DNA of 64,000 nt from VBDM01 sp035499735 (GTDB lineage Bacteria > Pseudomonadota > Gammaproteobacteria > Burkholderiales > SG8-39), in contig DATJYC010000081.1 in assembly GCA_035499735.1 (NCBI GenBank), positions 11,599 to 75,598 on the forward strand, read 5' to 3'. The notes below the pieces were generated by a model that worked only from the letters and a program-made list of their open reading frames with translations, searched no databases and was not told the origin of the DNA. Made by a program: the position numbers and the translations under genes. Of this stretch, positions 48,292-56,306 are shown piece by piece. The first letter of the stretch is position 1. Each line of letters starts with the position of its first letter.

Positions 48292-49298
48292 CCGCCGCGG
48301 CCGCCGTTCAGTTCCGCTACCGCATCGCGGTGCCGTCGTGGACGGTTTCCGAGGAGGAGGAACGCCGCTTCCGCCGCATCCTGCGGAACATCCTCATCAT
48401 CTGCGTGCTCCTGTGCCTGATCATGCCCTGGCTCCCGGTGCCGAAGGCCGACCGCAATCAGCCCGAGGAGCTGCCGCCGCGGCTCGCGAAGGCGCTGCTC
48501 GAGCGCGAGCCGCCTCCGCCTCCGGTCCTTCGCAAGCCCGAGCCCGAGGCCGCCAAGCCCGAAGCCAGCAAGCCCGAGCCCAAGAAGCCCCCGGTGACCG
48601 AGGCGCGCAAGCCCGAGCCGGCGAAGGCGCCGGGGGAGAAGGTCGAGGCCGCCCGCCGCAGGGCATCGGGCGTGGGCCTGCTCGCGTTGAAGAACGAGCT
48701 CGCGGATCTGCGCGGCGCTCCCGTCGCCGCGCAGTTCGAGAAGCCCCTCAAGCCCGGCCCGGGCGTCGGAACCGGCTCGGGTCCCGGCGTAGGCGCGGGG
48801 AAGAGCCCGGGGCTGCCGTCGCGCTCGCTGATCACTTCGAACGCCACGGGCGGCAGCGGCGGGATCAATACGGCTTCGCTGAGCCGGGACACCGGCGGCG
48901 GCGGGCTGGCTGGACGCTCGACGACGGCGGTCCAGGGCGTCATGGGCGGAGACGGAGGAGGGGGCGCCGGCACAGGAGGCACGCTTCGCCGCGGCGCGAG
49001 CGGCAAGGCGTCGCGCTCGATCGAGGACATCAAGCTCGTCTTCGACCGCAACAAGGGGTCGATCTACACGATCTACAACCGCGCGCTGCGCGATGATCCG
49101 ACCCTGCATGGCAAGGTCGTGGTGAAGCTCACGATCGCCCCCTCGGGGCAGGTGCTGGATTGCCAGCTGGTCTCGAGCGAGCTGCGATCCCCGGACCTCG
49201 AGCGGAAGCTCCTCGTGCGCATCAAGCAGTTCGATTTCGGCGCGAAGGCCGTGGACACGATGGTCGTGACCTATCCCATAGATTTCCTGCCGTCGTAG
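48288..49298 (+). CDS. AgmX/PglI C-terminal-domain, TonB-like energy transducer
   Basis: A 336-residue protein with a cytoplasmic N-terminus, a membrane helix (about 34-52, NILIICVLLCLIMPWLPV), a Pro/Glu/Lys-rich spacer (55-115), a Gly-rich linker (140-240) and a C-terminal domain beginning RSIEDIKLVFDRNKGSIYTIYN (partial) and containing VVKLTIAPSGQVLDCQLVSSEL. The last is the AgmX/PglI domain known from myxobacterial gliding. The domain order is that of TonB/TolA, so it should carry motor force across the periplasm. It overlaps ExbD 2 and is the last gene of the cluster. Confidence 0.88.
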   Translation: MTAAAAVQFRYRIAVPSWTVSEEEERRFRRILRNILIICVLLCLIMPWLPVPKADRNQPEELPPRLAKALLEREPPPPPVLRKPEPEAAKPEASKPEPKKPPVTEARKPEPAKAPGEKVEAARRRASGVGLLALKNELADLRGAPVAAQFEKPLKPGPGVGTGSGPGVGAGKSPGLPSRSLITSNATGGSGGINTASLSRDTGGGGLAGRSTTAVQGVMGGDGGGGAGTGGTLRRGASGKASRSIEDIKLVFDRNKGSIYTIYNRALRDDPTLHGKVVVKLTIAPSGQVLDCQLVSSELRSPDLERKLLVRIKQFDFGAKAVDTMVVTYPIDFLPS

Positions 49299-49300
49299 CG

Positions 49301-49320
49301 TCGCTCCTAGATCGGAGCGA
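49301..49320. terminator. Stem-loop between convergent genes (possible bidirectional terminator)
   Basis: TCGCTCC (49301-49307), loop TAGATC, GGAGCGA (49314-49320) is a perfect 7-bp hairpin between the stop of the AgmX-like gene (49298) and the stop of the opposing ThDP-enzyme gene (49307), which lies inside it. There is no U-run on either strand, so any termination is likely weak or factor-dependent. Confidence 0.35.
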
Positions 49321-51019
49321 GCACCATCTCGATCAGCGCGAGCTTCCCCTTTGAGACGGCGTCGAGCCCGCGCTCGAGCGCGGCGCGTACCTCCGGAGGC
49401 CGCTCGACCGCCTCGCCGTAACCTCCGAACGCGCGCGCAAGCGCCGGATAGTCCGGGCGTGGCGCGATAGACAAGCCCGCAAAGCGATTCTGGCGGACCG
49501 CCCATCCTTCGGGATACTCCCGGATCACGTCTCCTTTCTGTGACAGGTAACCCGCATTGTTGAACAGCACGACGAGGAGCGGGAGCTTCAGCTCCTGCGC
49601 CGCGCCGAACGACGCGACCACGGGGTTGTAGAAGAACGCGCCGTCGCCGATGGTGGCAACGACGGTCGAGCCGGGTTTGGCGGCCTTGACGCCGAGCGCC
49701 GTGCCGATCCCCATGCCTAGGCCGCCGTAGCTCGCCGAGATGAAGCCGCCGCGTCCCAGGCGCTCGAGCTGGCGGACGACGTCGAGACGGTGGGTGATGC
49801 TCTCGTCGACCACGATCGCGCCTTCCGGAATGACGGCATTCAGCTCGTGGGCGACCCAGGCGGAATCGATATGCGGACGAGTGCCCCCGGTGCGGCCTCC
49901 TTCGAGGAACAGCTCGCGTGTCCTGGCGTTGCGTTCGGCCCATTGCGACGCGAGCGAGGCGCGCGATCCCTTCGGCACGGCGCTCGCCAGCCGCTCGGCG
50001 AGCTGTGCGAGCGACGGTCCAACCGCCCCCGCGACCGCGACGTCGCTGCGGAATCCCCAGTAGGGCAGGTGCGCGTGCAGCGGATCTTCGCCGAGATACG
50101 CGACGCGCGCCCGGGACTGCGAAAGCAGCGCCGGGGGATGCGCGGGAGCGACGGTCTCGACGCAGAAGAGCAGATCGGCCTCCTCGAGCAGCGCCTTCAT
50201 GTCGGGAGCGACCCCGCCGTACAACGGGTGCTTTCTCGGGAAATTCAGATAGCCCGGCTGCCAGGCGTCGAAGACCGGGGCGCCGAGCGTCTCGGCGAGA
50301 CGGACGAGCAGGTCGACGGCGGCGGCGTCCTTCCCGGCCTCCTCGCTGAGGATCACGGGGCGCTTTGCTGCCGAAAGGAGCTGCGCAAGCTCCCCGAGAG
50401 CCGCCGGGTCGGCGGCGGGGCTGCGCACCGGCGCGGTCGAGCGCTGGATCTGCTCGGGATGCGTGTCCATGAGGAACTCGGTCGGGATCGACACGAACGC
50501 CGGGCCCAGGGGCGCCGCGGTCGCGATGCGGCAGGCACGCTCGATCGTGGCGGAGAGCAGCGCGCTGTCGTTCAGCCCGAAGCTCCATTTCGCGCACGGG
50601 GCGACCAGGCGCGCCGGACCGCCGACGTCGGAGAGCAGGCGCAGCCACTGCGGGCCGATGCCGTATTCCGGCCGCTCCCCGAAGCTGATCGACTCGCCGG
50701 CGAGCACCACCATCGGAATGCGCTCGTGCAGAGCGGCGCGCATTCCCATGGTCGCGTGCAGAGCGCCGACCGTGGTGTGGAGCACCAGCGCCGGAAGCTT
50801 GCCGGTCGCCTTGGCGTAGCCGCTCGCCATCGCGATCGCGGTCTCCTCGTGCCGCGAGGAGAGGTACTCGGGGAATTCATCGCGCGCTGCCGGCATCGCG
50901 AGCGCCTCCCACAGCGGCGCCCAGTCCGATCCCGGAGACGCGAAGATCTTCTCCACGCCCATGCGGCGCAGCGTGCGAAGCAGCGTTTCGGCGCCGGTCG
51001 TGCGTGCGAGACCGATCAT
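49307..51019 (-). CDS. Thiamine-diphosphate enzyme, benzoylformate decarboxylase/acetolactate synthase-like
   Basis: A 570-residue ThDP-dependent enzyme. It has an N-terminal PYR domain with the catalytic Glu58 (SSRHEETAIAMASGYA), a central domain, and a C-terminal PP domain with the GDG...NN motif (TIGDGAFFYNP to VLFNNAGY). The His/Ser pattern differs from AHAS large subunit and there is no small subunit nearby, so a 2-keto-acid decarboxylase or carboligase is more likely. It lies 12 bases after a methyltransferase gene on the same strand. Substrate unknown. Confidence 0.82.
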   Translation of the reverse strand: MIGLARTTGAETLLRTLRRMGVEKIFASPGSDWAPLWEALAMPAARDEFPEYLSSRHEETAIAMASGYAKATGKLPALVLHTTVGALHATMGMRAALHERIPMVVLAGESISFGERPEYGIGPQWLRLLSDVGGPARLVAPCAKWSFGLNDSALLSATIERACRIATAAPLGPAFVSIPTEFLMDTHPEQIQRSTAPVRSPAADPAALGELAQLLSAAKRPVILSEEAGKDAAAVDLLVRLAETLGAPVFDAWQPGYLNFPRKHPLYGGVAPDMKALLEEADLLFCVETVAPAHPPALLSQSRARVAYLGEDPLHAHLPYWGFRSDVAVAGAVGPSLAQLAERLASAVPKGSRASLASQWAERNARTRELFLEGGRTGGTRPHIDSAWVAHELNAVIPEGAIVVDESITHRLDVVRQLERLGRGGFISASYGGLGMGIGTALGVKAAKPGSTVVATIGDGAFFYNPVVASFGAAQELKLPLLVVLFNNAGYLSQKGDVIREYPEGWAVRQNRFAGLSIAPRPDYPALARAFGGYGEAVERPPEVRAALERGLDAVSKGKLALIEMVLAPI

Positions 51020-51031
51020 TGTCTTGTTTCG

Positions 51032-51622
51032 TTATGTTTCTTTGCGGGCAATTGCTTGAACAACCGCGCTTTGCCCTGTGTGAAAGGCGCCCTCGACGAC
51101 CTTCCGCTCGAGCTCGGCCAGATGCTCGAACTTCAAGGACGGGAGTTCCGCGCGAAGCGAGCGTTCTGTCTGCATCGTATCGGGATCGGTCCCGCCTCCG
51201 GTTCCGCGCCCAATCTGGTCTGGCGTGAATGCCTCAAGCAGGAACACACCGCCGCTCTCCAATGCGCCTTGAAGGCGCCGATACAGGTCCTTGCGAACGG
51301 CTGAGGGCAACGGGACGAAAATGGATATGATCCCCTTCCAAGCACCGGAGCCCAGGTCGAAGCCGGAGAGGTCGGCGTGAACCAGCTTGATTGAAACGCC
51401 ATGCTCTTTGGCTAGCAGCTCTGCCTTCTTGAGGCCGACTATGGAGGAATCGACCGCGGTGACGGAATAACCGTGCTTCGCCAGAAAAACCGCATTACGT
51501 CCTTCACCCTCGGCAAGACTCAGTACATTACCTCTTGGAATTCTGCTGAAATGAGCGGCCAAGAAGTCATTGGGTGTCTTTCCGTACGCGTACTCAATTG
51601 AGCTATATCGTTCGTCCCACAT
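51032..51622 (-). CDS. Class I SAM-dependent methyltransferase (TehB-like fold)
   Basis: A 196-residue methyltransferase with a Rossmann-like core. SAM motif I is LSLAEGEGRNAVFLA (about 34-48), the acidic motif II end is VTAVDSS and post-I reads HADLSGFDLG. Third codon positions are much less GC-rich than in the neighbouring genes, and the flanks are AT-richer too, which suggests recent acquisition. It may detoxify a metalloid or modify a small molecule. It precedes the ThDP gene by 12 bases, but its own upstream gap has two inverted repeats, so it may be separately controlled. Confidence 0.75.
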   Translation of the reverse strand: MWDERYSSIEYAYGKTPNDFLAAHFSRIPRGNVLSLAEGEGRNAVFLAKHGYSVTAVDSSIVGLKKAELLAKEHGVSIKLVHADLSGFDLGSGAWKGIISIFVPLPSAVRKDLYRRLQGALESGGVFLLEAFTPDQIGRGTGGGTDPDTMQTERSLRAELPSLKFEHLAELERKVVEGAFHTGQSAVVQAIARKET

Positions 51623-51651
51623 AATGTAACCTCACCCGACCCATCCTAGAG

Positions 51652-51709
51652 CCATATGCCGGCCTATGCAAACCTCTGCACGCATATGGAACGATATGCC
51701 GCAATATCG
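51652..51709. repeat. Two inverted repeats in the AT-rich gap upstream of the methyltransferase
   Basis: CCATATGC (51652-51659) with GCATATGG (51682-51689), an exact 8-bp inverted repeat with 22-base spacing; and CGATAT (51692-51697) with ATATCG (51704-51709), an exact 6-bp stem around GCCGCA. They lie between the EutA-like stop and the methyltransferase start. They could be an operator, an EutA terminator or a junction of acquired DNA. Confidence 0.45.
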
Positions 51710-51712
51710 CGC

Positions 51713-53239
51713 TCAATCCGCGCGAGCACGGCGCTCGGGCTCGGCTCGTCCCACTGCGTCCGACTTCGGAAATACCAGCGACTTGATCACAACCGGGACG
51801 GCGCCGGAAGCTTCCAGCAGCGCGCCGACGTCGATGTAGTCGAATTCCTTGAGGACGACGCCGTCGATCGAGACGATGGGATTTTGCGCGTGCAGCTCTT
51901 CGCGGCAATGGATTCCGATGAGGCCGCCGACGTCGCCTTCGCCGACGAGGACGAGCGGCTGCCCGCGCTCGAGGGGCTTGGCGAGTCCGGCGAGGACGCC
52001 GCGGCAGAAGGCGTCCAGGCGCGCGTGGGTCGCGGAGTGTCGCCAGCGGTAGCACAGGGCGACCGGCGTCTCGCCCGATTGCAGGTCGAGGCGGCGCAGG
52101 GCCGCCTGGATGGAAGCGGCGATGCTGCCGCGATCGAGGTTCTCGTCTTCGAGCGGCAGCTCGGGCGCGATGACCGGGACGTTGCGCAGGGGCAGGGCGT
52201 CGTGGGGAGCGACGAAGATGGTGCCGCCGCTCACCTGTACGGTGTACTGCGAGGCGCCGATCACGGTGGCGCGAATGCCTTCGTCGCAGGGCTCGATGCG
52301 CGGCCCCCATTCCCGCGCGCGCGCGAGAACGGCCCGGGCGAGCGGCGCGCCAAGATCCCCGAACTGGCGCGCCTCGCGCTCGTACAGGTATTCGGACACG
52401 CCGCCGGAGAACGTGACCACGTCCGGGCTGCGCCCGTTGAGTAGTGGAGGAAGGCGGAGGAGGGCGGCGGTGCGCGGGTCCAGAGACGAGCGGCTCATCG
52501 CCTCGAAGAGACGGTCGGCCATGCGCCCGATCATCCGCCCCAGTCCCTCGGGGTCGGCCGCGCGCCCGATCTCGAGCGGCACGCCCGCCTCCGCGGCAAA
52601 CCGCTTCCCGGCGTCCTCGGCGCGGGTCACGCGTCCCGAGGAATCGAACGCCACGATGCGTGCGCCGACGTCGAGCGCGGTGATCTCGACGACCTCGCCA
52701 TCCTCACACACGGCGATCTTGGAGGTGCCGCCGCCGATGTCGACGTTCATCACCCGCGCCGAGTCGCGGATCGACCGCGCCGCCGCGCCCGAGCCGTACG
52801 CGGCGAGCGTTGCCTCGAGCGCGTCGCCGGCGCTCAGCGAGACGAATTTGCCCGCCTGCGCGGCGAAGAGATCGCCGATCGCGCGCGCGTTCGAGCGCCG
52901 CACCGCGACTCCGGTGAGGATGAGCGCGCCGGTATCGATTTTTTCCGGCTCGATGCCTGCCGCGCGGTACTGCTCGTCGACGAAGCGGCCTAGCGCCCTA
53001 GCGTCGATAGTGGAGTCGTCCGAGTAGGGGGTGAGAAAGATCTCCGACTCATGCACAACTTTGCGCTCGGCGACCACGTAGCGGTTGTCGACGCGCTCGA
53101 GCACCAGGCGGGAGAACACGAGGTGCGAGGTGGAGGAGCCGATATCGACGCCGACGCTGGCGAGCTCGATCTCGTCTTCGACCTCGAGGCTGCGCCCAGC
53201 GCCGCTGAAGAAGATCCGGCCGCCCGCGTTTTCGGCCAT
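51713..53239 (-). CDS. EutA-like ethanolamine ammonia-lyase reactivase homologue
   Basis: A 508-residue actin/Hsp70-type ATPase-fold protein. Typical parts are VGVDIGSSTSHLVFSRLVLE, LTGVAVRRSNARAI, VMNVDIGGGTSKIAVCEDG and VTFSGGVSEYLY. EutA releases damaged cobalamin from ethanolamine ammonia-lyase. No eutB or eutC lies in the window, so this copy is either an orphan or acts on another enzyme. The ATG at 53239 shares one base with the stop of the upstream bicupin gene (TGATG), implying coupling. An in-frame extension upstream is antisense-like and rejected. Confidence 0.8.
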   Translation of the reverse strand: MAENAGGRIFFSGAGRSLEVEDEIELASVGVDIGSSTSHLVFSRLVLERVDNRYVVAERKVVHESEIFLTPYSDDSTIDARALGRFVDEQYRAAGIEPEKIDTGALILTGVAVRRSNARAIGDLFAAQAGKFVSLSAGDALEATLAAYGSGAAARSIRDSARVMNVDIGGGTSKIAVCEDGEVVEITALDVGARIVAFDSSGRVTRAEDAGKRFAAEAGVPLEIGRAADPEGLGRMIGRMADRLFEAMSRSSLDPRTAALLRLPPLLNGRSPDVVTFSGGVSEYLYEREARQFGDLGAPLARAVLARAREWGPRIEPCDEGIRATVIGASQYTVQVSGGTIFVAPHDALPLRNVPVIAPELPLEDENLDRGSIAASIQAALRRLDLQSGETPVALCYRWRHSATHARLDAFCRGVLAGLAKPLERGQPLVLVGEGDVGGLIGIHCREELHAQNPIVSIDGVVLKEFDYIDVGALLEASGAVPVVIKSLVFPKSDAVGRAEPERRARAD

Positions 53240-54438
53240 CACTTCTTCGGCGGGACGTACCAGCCCGGATCCATCCGGGTCGGGACTGCGTTCTTCTTGA
53301 GCGTCGCCTCGTATTCCTCGCGGATGAAGGGGTCCTCCATCCAGTACGGGATCGAGGTGCCGCCCTCGGGGATGTCCATGCCGGTGTAGTCGATCGCTTT
53401 CTCGCCCGGCACGCCGGGGTCGCGCCCCGGGTTGTGCGGGCCGAACCACGCGGTGAGGCGCAGAGGATCCTTCGAGCCGCTGAAGTGCTGGTGGTACCAG
53501 CGCGCCCCGCCGGGCGCGGCGCTCACCATGCCCACCGGCTCGTAGTCGACGCGCTTCACTTCGCTCGCGCGTCCGTCCTTCCACGGCGTGACGCCCAGCC
53601 GCTCCGGCCAGGTATACGTGTAGCCCTTGCCCCTCACGCAGATGAGGACGGCGGCCGACGTGTGCGCATGGCCCTTGGAGTAGCGGCCTTGCTCGTGCTG
53701 GCCGATCCAGAAATAGAAGCAGTTGTTCGTCATGAAGGGCTCGACGCGCCGCCAGCCCGGTGAGCGCCGGTTGTCGAGAGGAAGCTCGCAGTTGACGATG
53801 TCGGGGATGAAGTTCGTGCGCCGCATGGCGAGGCCCCTCACCGGGTCGGGCTCGATGTCGTCCTTCGGCTTGAAGAAATCGTCGGCGCCCGAGAAGCGGT
53901 CGCGGAAGACGAATGGATTGCCGAACACCGCGTCGACGTTGTTGATCATGTTGAGCACGTTGGGCGCGGTGGTGCCCGCGAGCAGCAGCGCGCCGCCCGA
54001 GGTCGCGTTAACCAGGCGGTGCCAGGCGTTCATCGGGATGGAGAACATCGAGCCCTGCTGCCACTCGAAGACGTGCCTCTTCCGCTCGCCTTCCTGCCAC
54101 ACCTCGGTCGTGCCGCGGCCTTCGACCACGAGAAAGATCTCCTCGTACATGTGCTTCTCGGGATTGAGCGCGCCCGCGGGCGGCACCTCGACGACGTAGC
54201 AGCCCCACTTGGTCTCGGTGCCGTGGAGCTGGATGTAGTGGCCGCGTCCGCCGGTGCGCTTCCAGGGCGCGAGCGCGAGGTCCTGCACCTTGCGGATGCC
54301 TATGCCGCGGAAGACCGGGATGCCTTCCGCCTCCATGAAGGCGTCGTAGGGCGTCGGCTGCTTCCTGAATTCGCCGAAGCCGGCGCGCTTGGAGCCGCTC
54401 GGCTCGTGCCAGTGGGTTTGGTCCTTGTCGTGCGGCAT
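53239..54438 (-). CDS. Bicupin domain protein (gentisate dioxygenase-like fold)
   Basis: A 399-residue protein with two cupin domains. The first holds NPEKHMYEEIFLVVEGRGTTEVW and the second KGHAHTSAAVLICVRGKGYTYTW (both given in part as seen). The first has His/Glu and the second His/His metal ligands, as in mono-iron cupins. Ring-cleaving dioxygenases such as gentisate or salicylate dioxygenase share the fold, but so do isomerases; the substrate is unknown. AGGA precedes the ATG, and a promoter-like TATAAT is 35 bases upstream. It is the first gene of the minus-strand run to 49307. Confidence 0.75.
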   Translation of the reverse strand: MPHDKDQTHWHEPSGSKRAGFGEFRKQPTPYDAFMEAEGIPVFRGIGIRKVQDLALAPWKRTGGRGHYIQLHGTETKWGCYVVEVPPAGALNPEKHMYEEIFLVVEGRGTTEVWQEGERKRHVFEWQQGSMFSIPMNAWHRLVNATSGGALLLAGTTAPNVLNMINNVDAVFGNPFVFRDRFSGADDFFKPKDDIEPDPVRGLAMRRTNFIPDIVNCELPLDNRRSPGWRRVEPFMTNNCFYFWIGQHEQGRYSKGHAHTSAAVLICVRGKGYTYTWPERLGVTPWKDGRASEVKRVDYEPVGMVSAAPGGARWYHQHFSGSKDPLRLTAWFGPHNPGRDPGVPGEKAIDYTGMDIPEGGTSIPYWMEDPFIREEYEATLKKNAVPTRMDPGWYVPPKK

Positions 54439-54472
54439 GGTTCCTACATGCAGAACGGGATTCCGAAATTAA

Positions 54473-54482
54473 ATTATATAAT
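54473..54482. promoter_or_regulatory. Palindromic -10 element shared by divergent genes
   Basis: ATTATATAAT is a perfect 10-base palindrome that presents TATAAT on both strands (plus 54477-54482, minus 54478-54473). Plus-strand initiation would fall at about 54489-54490, i.e. at the ATG of the solute-binding protein; minus-strand initiation would give the bicupin gene a leader of about 28 bases. No good -35 is visible on either side. Confidence 0.5.
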
Positions 54483-54489
54483 TCCCGGG

Positions 54490-55515
54490 ATGATGCGTCT
54501 GGCGGCACTCGCGCTGGGAATCGGCCTCGCGGCCGGCGCCTTCGCGCAATCTCCGCAGGAGTCGGTCTATCTCTACGGCGGCGGCGACCGTGCGCGGCGG
54601 CTGGCGGAAGGCGCGCGCAGGGAAGGAATGCTGGTCCTGTATACCTCGCTCGCCACCTCGGAGTCGGTTCCGCTCACGCGGGCATTCGAGAACAAGACCG
54701 GCGTCAAGGTCCAGCTGTGGCGCTCGCTCAGCTCGCAGGTGATGCAGCGCGCGCTGAACGAGGCGAAGGCGCGCCGCCGCGCGGTCGACGTCGTCGAGAC
54801 CAACGGGCCCGAGCTCGAGGCGCTCGCCCGCGAGCGCGTGACCTCGCGATTCGAGAGCCCCTACATCGCCGACATCCCGCCCTGGGGCGTGCCGGCCCAC
54901 CGCGGGTGGGTCGCCGACCGGGTCGATTTCTTCGTGGTCGCGTTCAACACCGCCAAGGTCAGGCGCGACGAGCTGCCCGACGCCTACGAGGGCTTTCTCG
55001 ATGCCAAGTGGAAGGGCCGGATCGGCCTGGAAGCGACCGACCAGGAGTGGCTCGCCGGACTCGCGATGCGCCGCGGCGAGAAAAGCGCGCTCGATTTCTT
55101 CGGCAAGCTCGTTGCGATGAAGCCCGATGTCCGCAAGGGTCACGTGCTGCTGTCCGAGCTGGTGGCCGCCGGCGAGGTCCCGGTAAGCCTCACCAACTAC
55201 GCCTCCAACGCCGACTCCATGAAGCGCAGGGGAATGCCGATCGACTGGAAGCCGGTCGAGCCGGTGATCGGCAGGCCGCAGGCGCTGGGGCTTGCCGCTG
55301 CCGCGCCGCATCCGAACGCGGCGCTCCTGTTCGCCGATTTCGTGCTCTCGCCGGAAGGGCAGGAGCTGTTCAATTCCATGGGGCGGTTTCCCGTCAGCGC
55401 GAAAGTGAAAAGCCCGCTGGTCACGTTTCCCTACGTGATGCTCGACCCCGTGTCCCTCGTCGACGAGGACGAAAAATGGCTCAAGCACTGGAACGATCTG
55501 GTGTCGGTGAAGTAG
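54490..55515 (+). CDS. Extracellular solute-binding protein (ABC, iron/thiamine-type family)
   Basis: A 341-residue periplasmic binding protein. The signal peptide (MMRLAALALGIGLAAGAFA, cleavage near residue 20) is followed by GMLVLYTSLATSESVPLTRAFENKTGVKVQLWR (partial), typical of the FbpA/AfuA/ThiB class. No permease or ATPase gene lies next to it, so it is an orphan. The start ATG is 7 bases from a TATAAT and has no clear Shine-Dalgarno of its own. The IclR gene overlaps its 3' end by 40 bases. The ligand is unknown. Confidence 0.82.
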   Translation: MMRLAALALGIGLAAGAFAQSPQESVYLYGGGDRARRLAEGARREGMLVLYTSLATSESVPLTRAFENKTGVKVQLWRSLSSQVMQRALNEAKARRRAVDVVETNGPELEALARERVTSRFESPYIADIPPWGVPAHRGWVADRVDFFVVAFNTAKVRRDELPDAYEGFLDAKWKGRIGLEATDQEWLAGLAMRRGEKSALDFFGKLVAMKPDVRKGHVLLSELVAAGEVPVSLTNYASNADSMKRRGMPIDWKPVEPVIGRPQALGLAAAAPHPNAALLFADFVLSPEGQELFNSMGRFPVSAKVKSPLVTFPYVMLDPVSLVDEDEKWLKHWNDLVSVK

Positions 55516-56306
55516 GCCGGCCCAGGAAGCGCACCCGGCTCTCCTCGGTCGCCAACTCGCTGCGCCTCATCCGCGCGTTCTCGGAGGACCACTACGAGAT
55601 CGGCATCAGCGACCTCGCCAAGCGTCTGGGGCTCGCCAAGAGCACCGTGCACCGGCTCGCGTCGACCCTGCTCGACCAGGGGATGCTCGAGCAGAACGCG
55701 GGCGACGGCAAGTACCGGCTCGGGCTCGCGCTGTTCGAGCTGGGGACGCTCGTGCGCCGCAAGATGGACTTCACCACCGAGGCGCGGCCGTTCCTTCGCG
55801 CGCTCATGGAGAAGACGGGCGAAACCGTGCACCTCGCGATCCTCGACCACGATTCTGTGCTCTACATCATCACGCACGAGAGCAAGCAGGCGCTGCGGAT
55901 GGGCTCCAAGGTGGGGACGCGCGCGCCGGTGCACTCGACCGCCGTCGGCAAGGCGCTGCTCGCGTTCCAGCCCGACGAGGAGGTCGCCCGGATCATCGCG
56001 CGCGGCCTACCGGCGAGCGCACCCAACACCGTCGTCGACGGCAGGGTGCTGGTGCGCGAGCTCGCGCTGGTGCGCGCGCGCAACTACGCCGTCGACGACG
56101 AGGAGAGCGAAGTCGGCCTGCGTTCCATCGCCGCGCCGATCCGCAGCGATTCGGGGAACGTGGTTGCGGCGATCAGCATCGCGGGGCCCGTGCACAGGAT
56201 GACCAGGAAGACGCTGCTCGGCTGGGTGCGCGAGCTGACCAGCGCAGCCGACGCCGTGTCGCAGCGGCTGGGGTGGTCTAGATTCCGAGCCGCTGCCAGA
56301 TCGTAG
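55476..56306 (+). CDS. IclR family transcriptional regulator
   Basis: A 276-residue regulator. The winged helix-turn-helix is seen as SVANSLRLIRAFSEDHYEIGISDLAKRL (partial) and AKSTVHRLASTLLDQG. The IclR effector domain includes HLAILDHDSVLYI and STAVGKALLAFQP and a GLRSIAAPI...GNVVAAISIAGP ending. I choose ATG at 55476 (preceded by GAGGA), inside the end of the solute-binding protein gene. It probably controls the divergent catabolic genes in response to an organic acid. Its last 29 bases overlap metF on the other strand. Confidence 0.9.
   Translation: MAQALERSGVGEVGRPRKRTRLSSVANSLRLIRAFSEDHYEIGISDLAKRLGLAKSTVHRLASTLLDQGMLEQNAGDGKYRLGLALFELGTLVRRKMDFTTEARPFLRALMEKTGETVHLAILDHDSVLYIITHESKQALRMGSKVGTRAPVHSTAVGKALLAFQPDEEVARIIARGLPASAPNTVVDGRVLVRELALVRARNYAVDDEESEVGLRSIAAPIRSDSGNVVAAISIAGPVHRMTRKTLLGWVRELTSAADAVSQRLGWSRFRAAARS

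Noticed and set aside
47306..49298. Iron-siderophore TonB-ExbBD system
   Set aside because: No TonB-dependent receptor, two ExbDs, AgmX/PglI C-terminal domain and TPR neighbours point elsewhere.
48246..50648. An 800-residue open frame on the minus strand
   Set aside because: It covers the AgmX-like gene on one side and the ThDP enzyme gene out of frame on the other; Arg/Gly-rich shadow.
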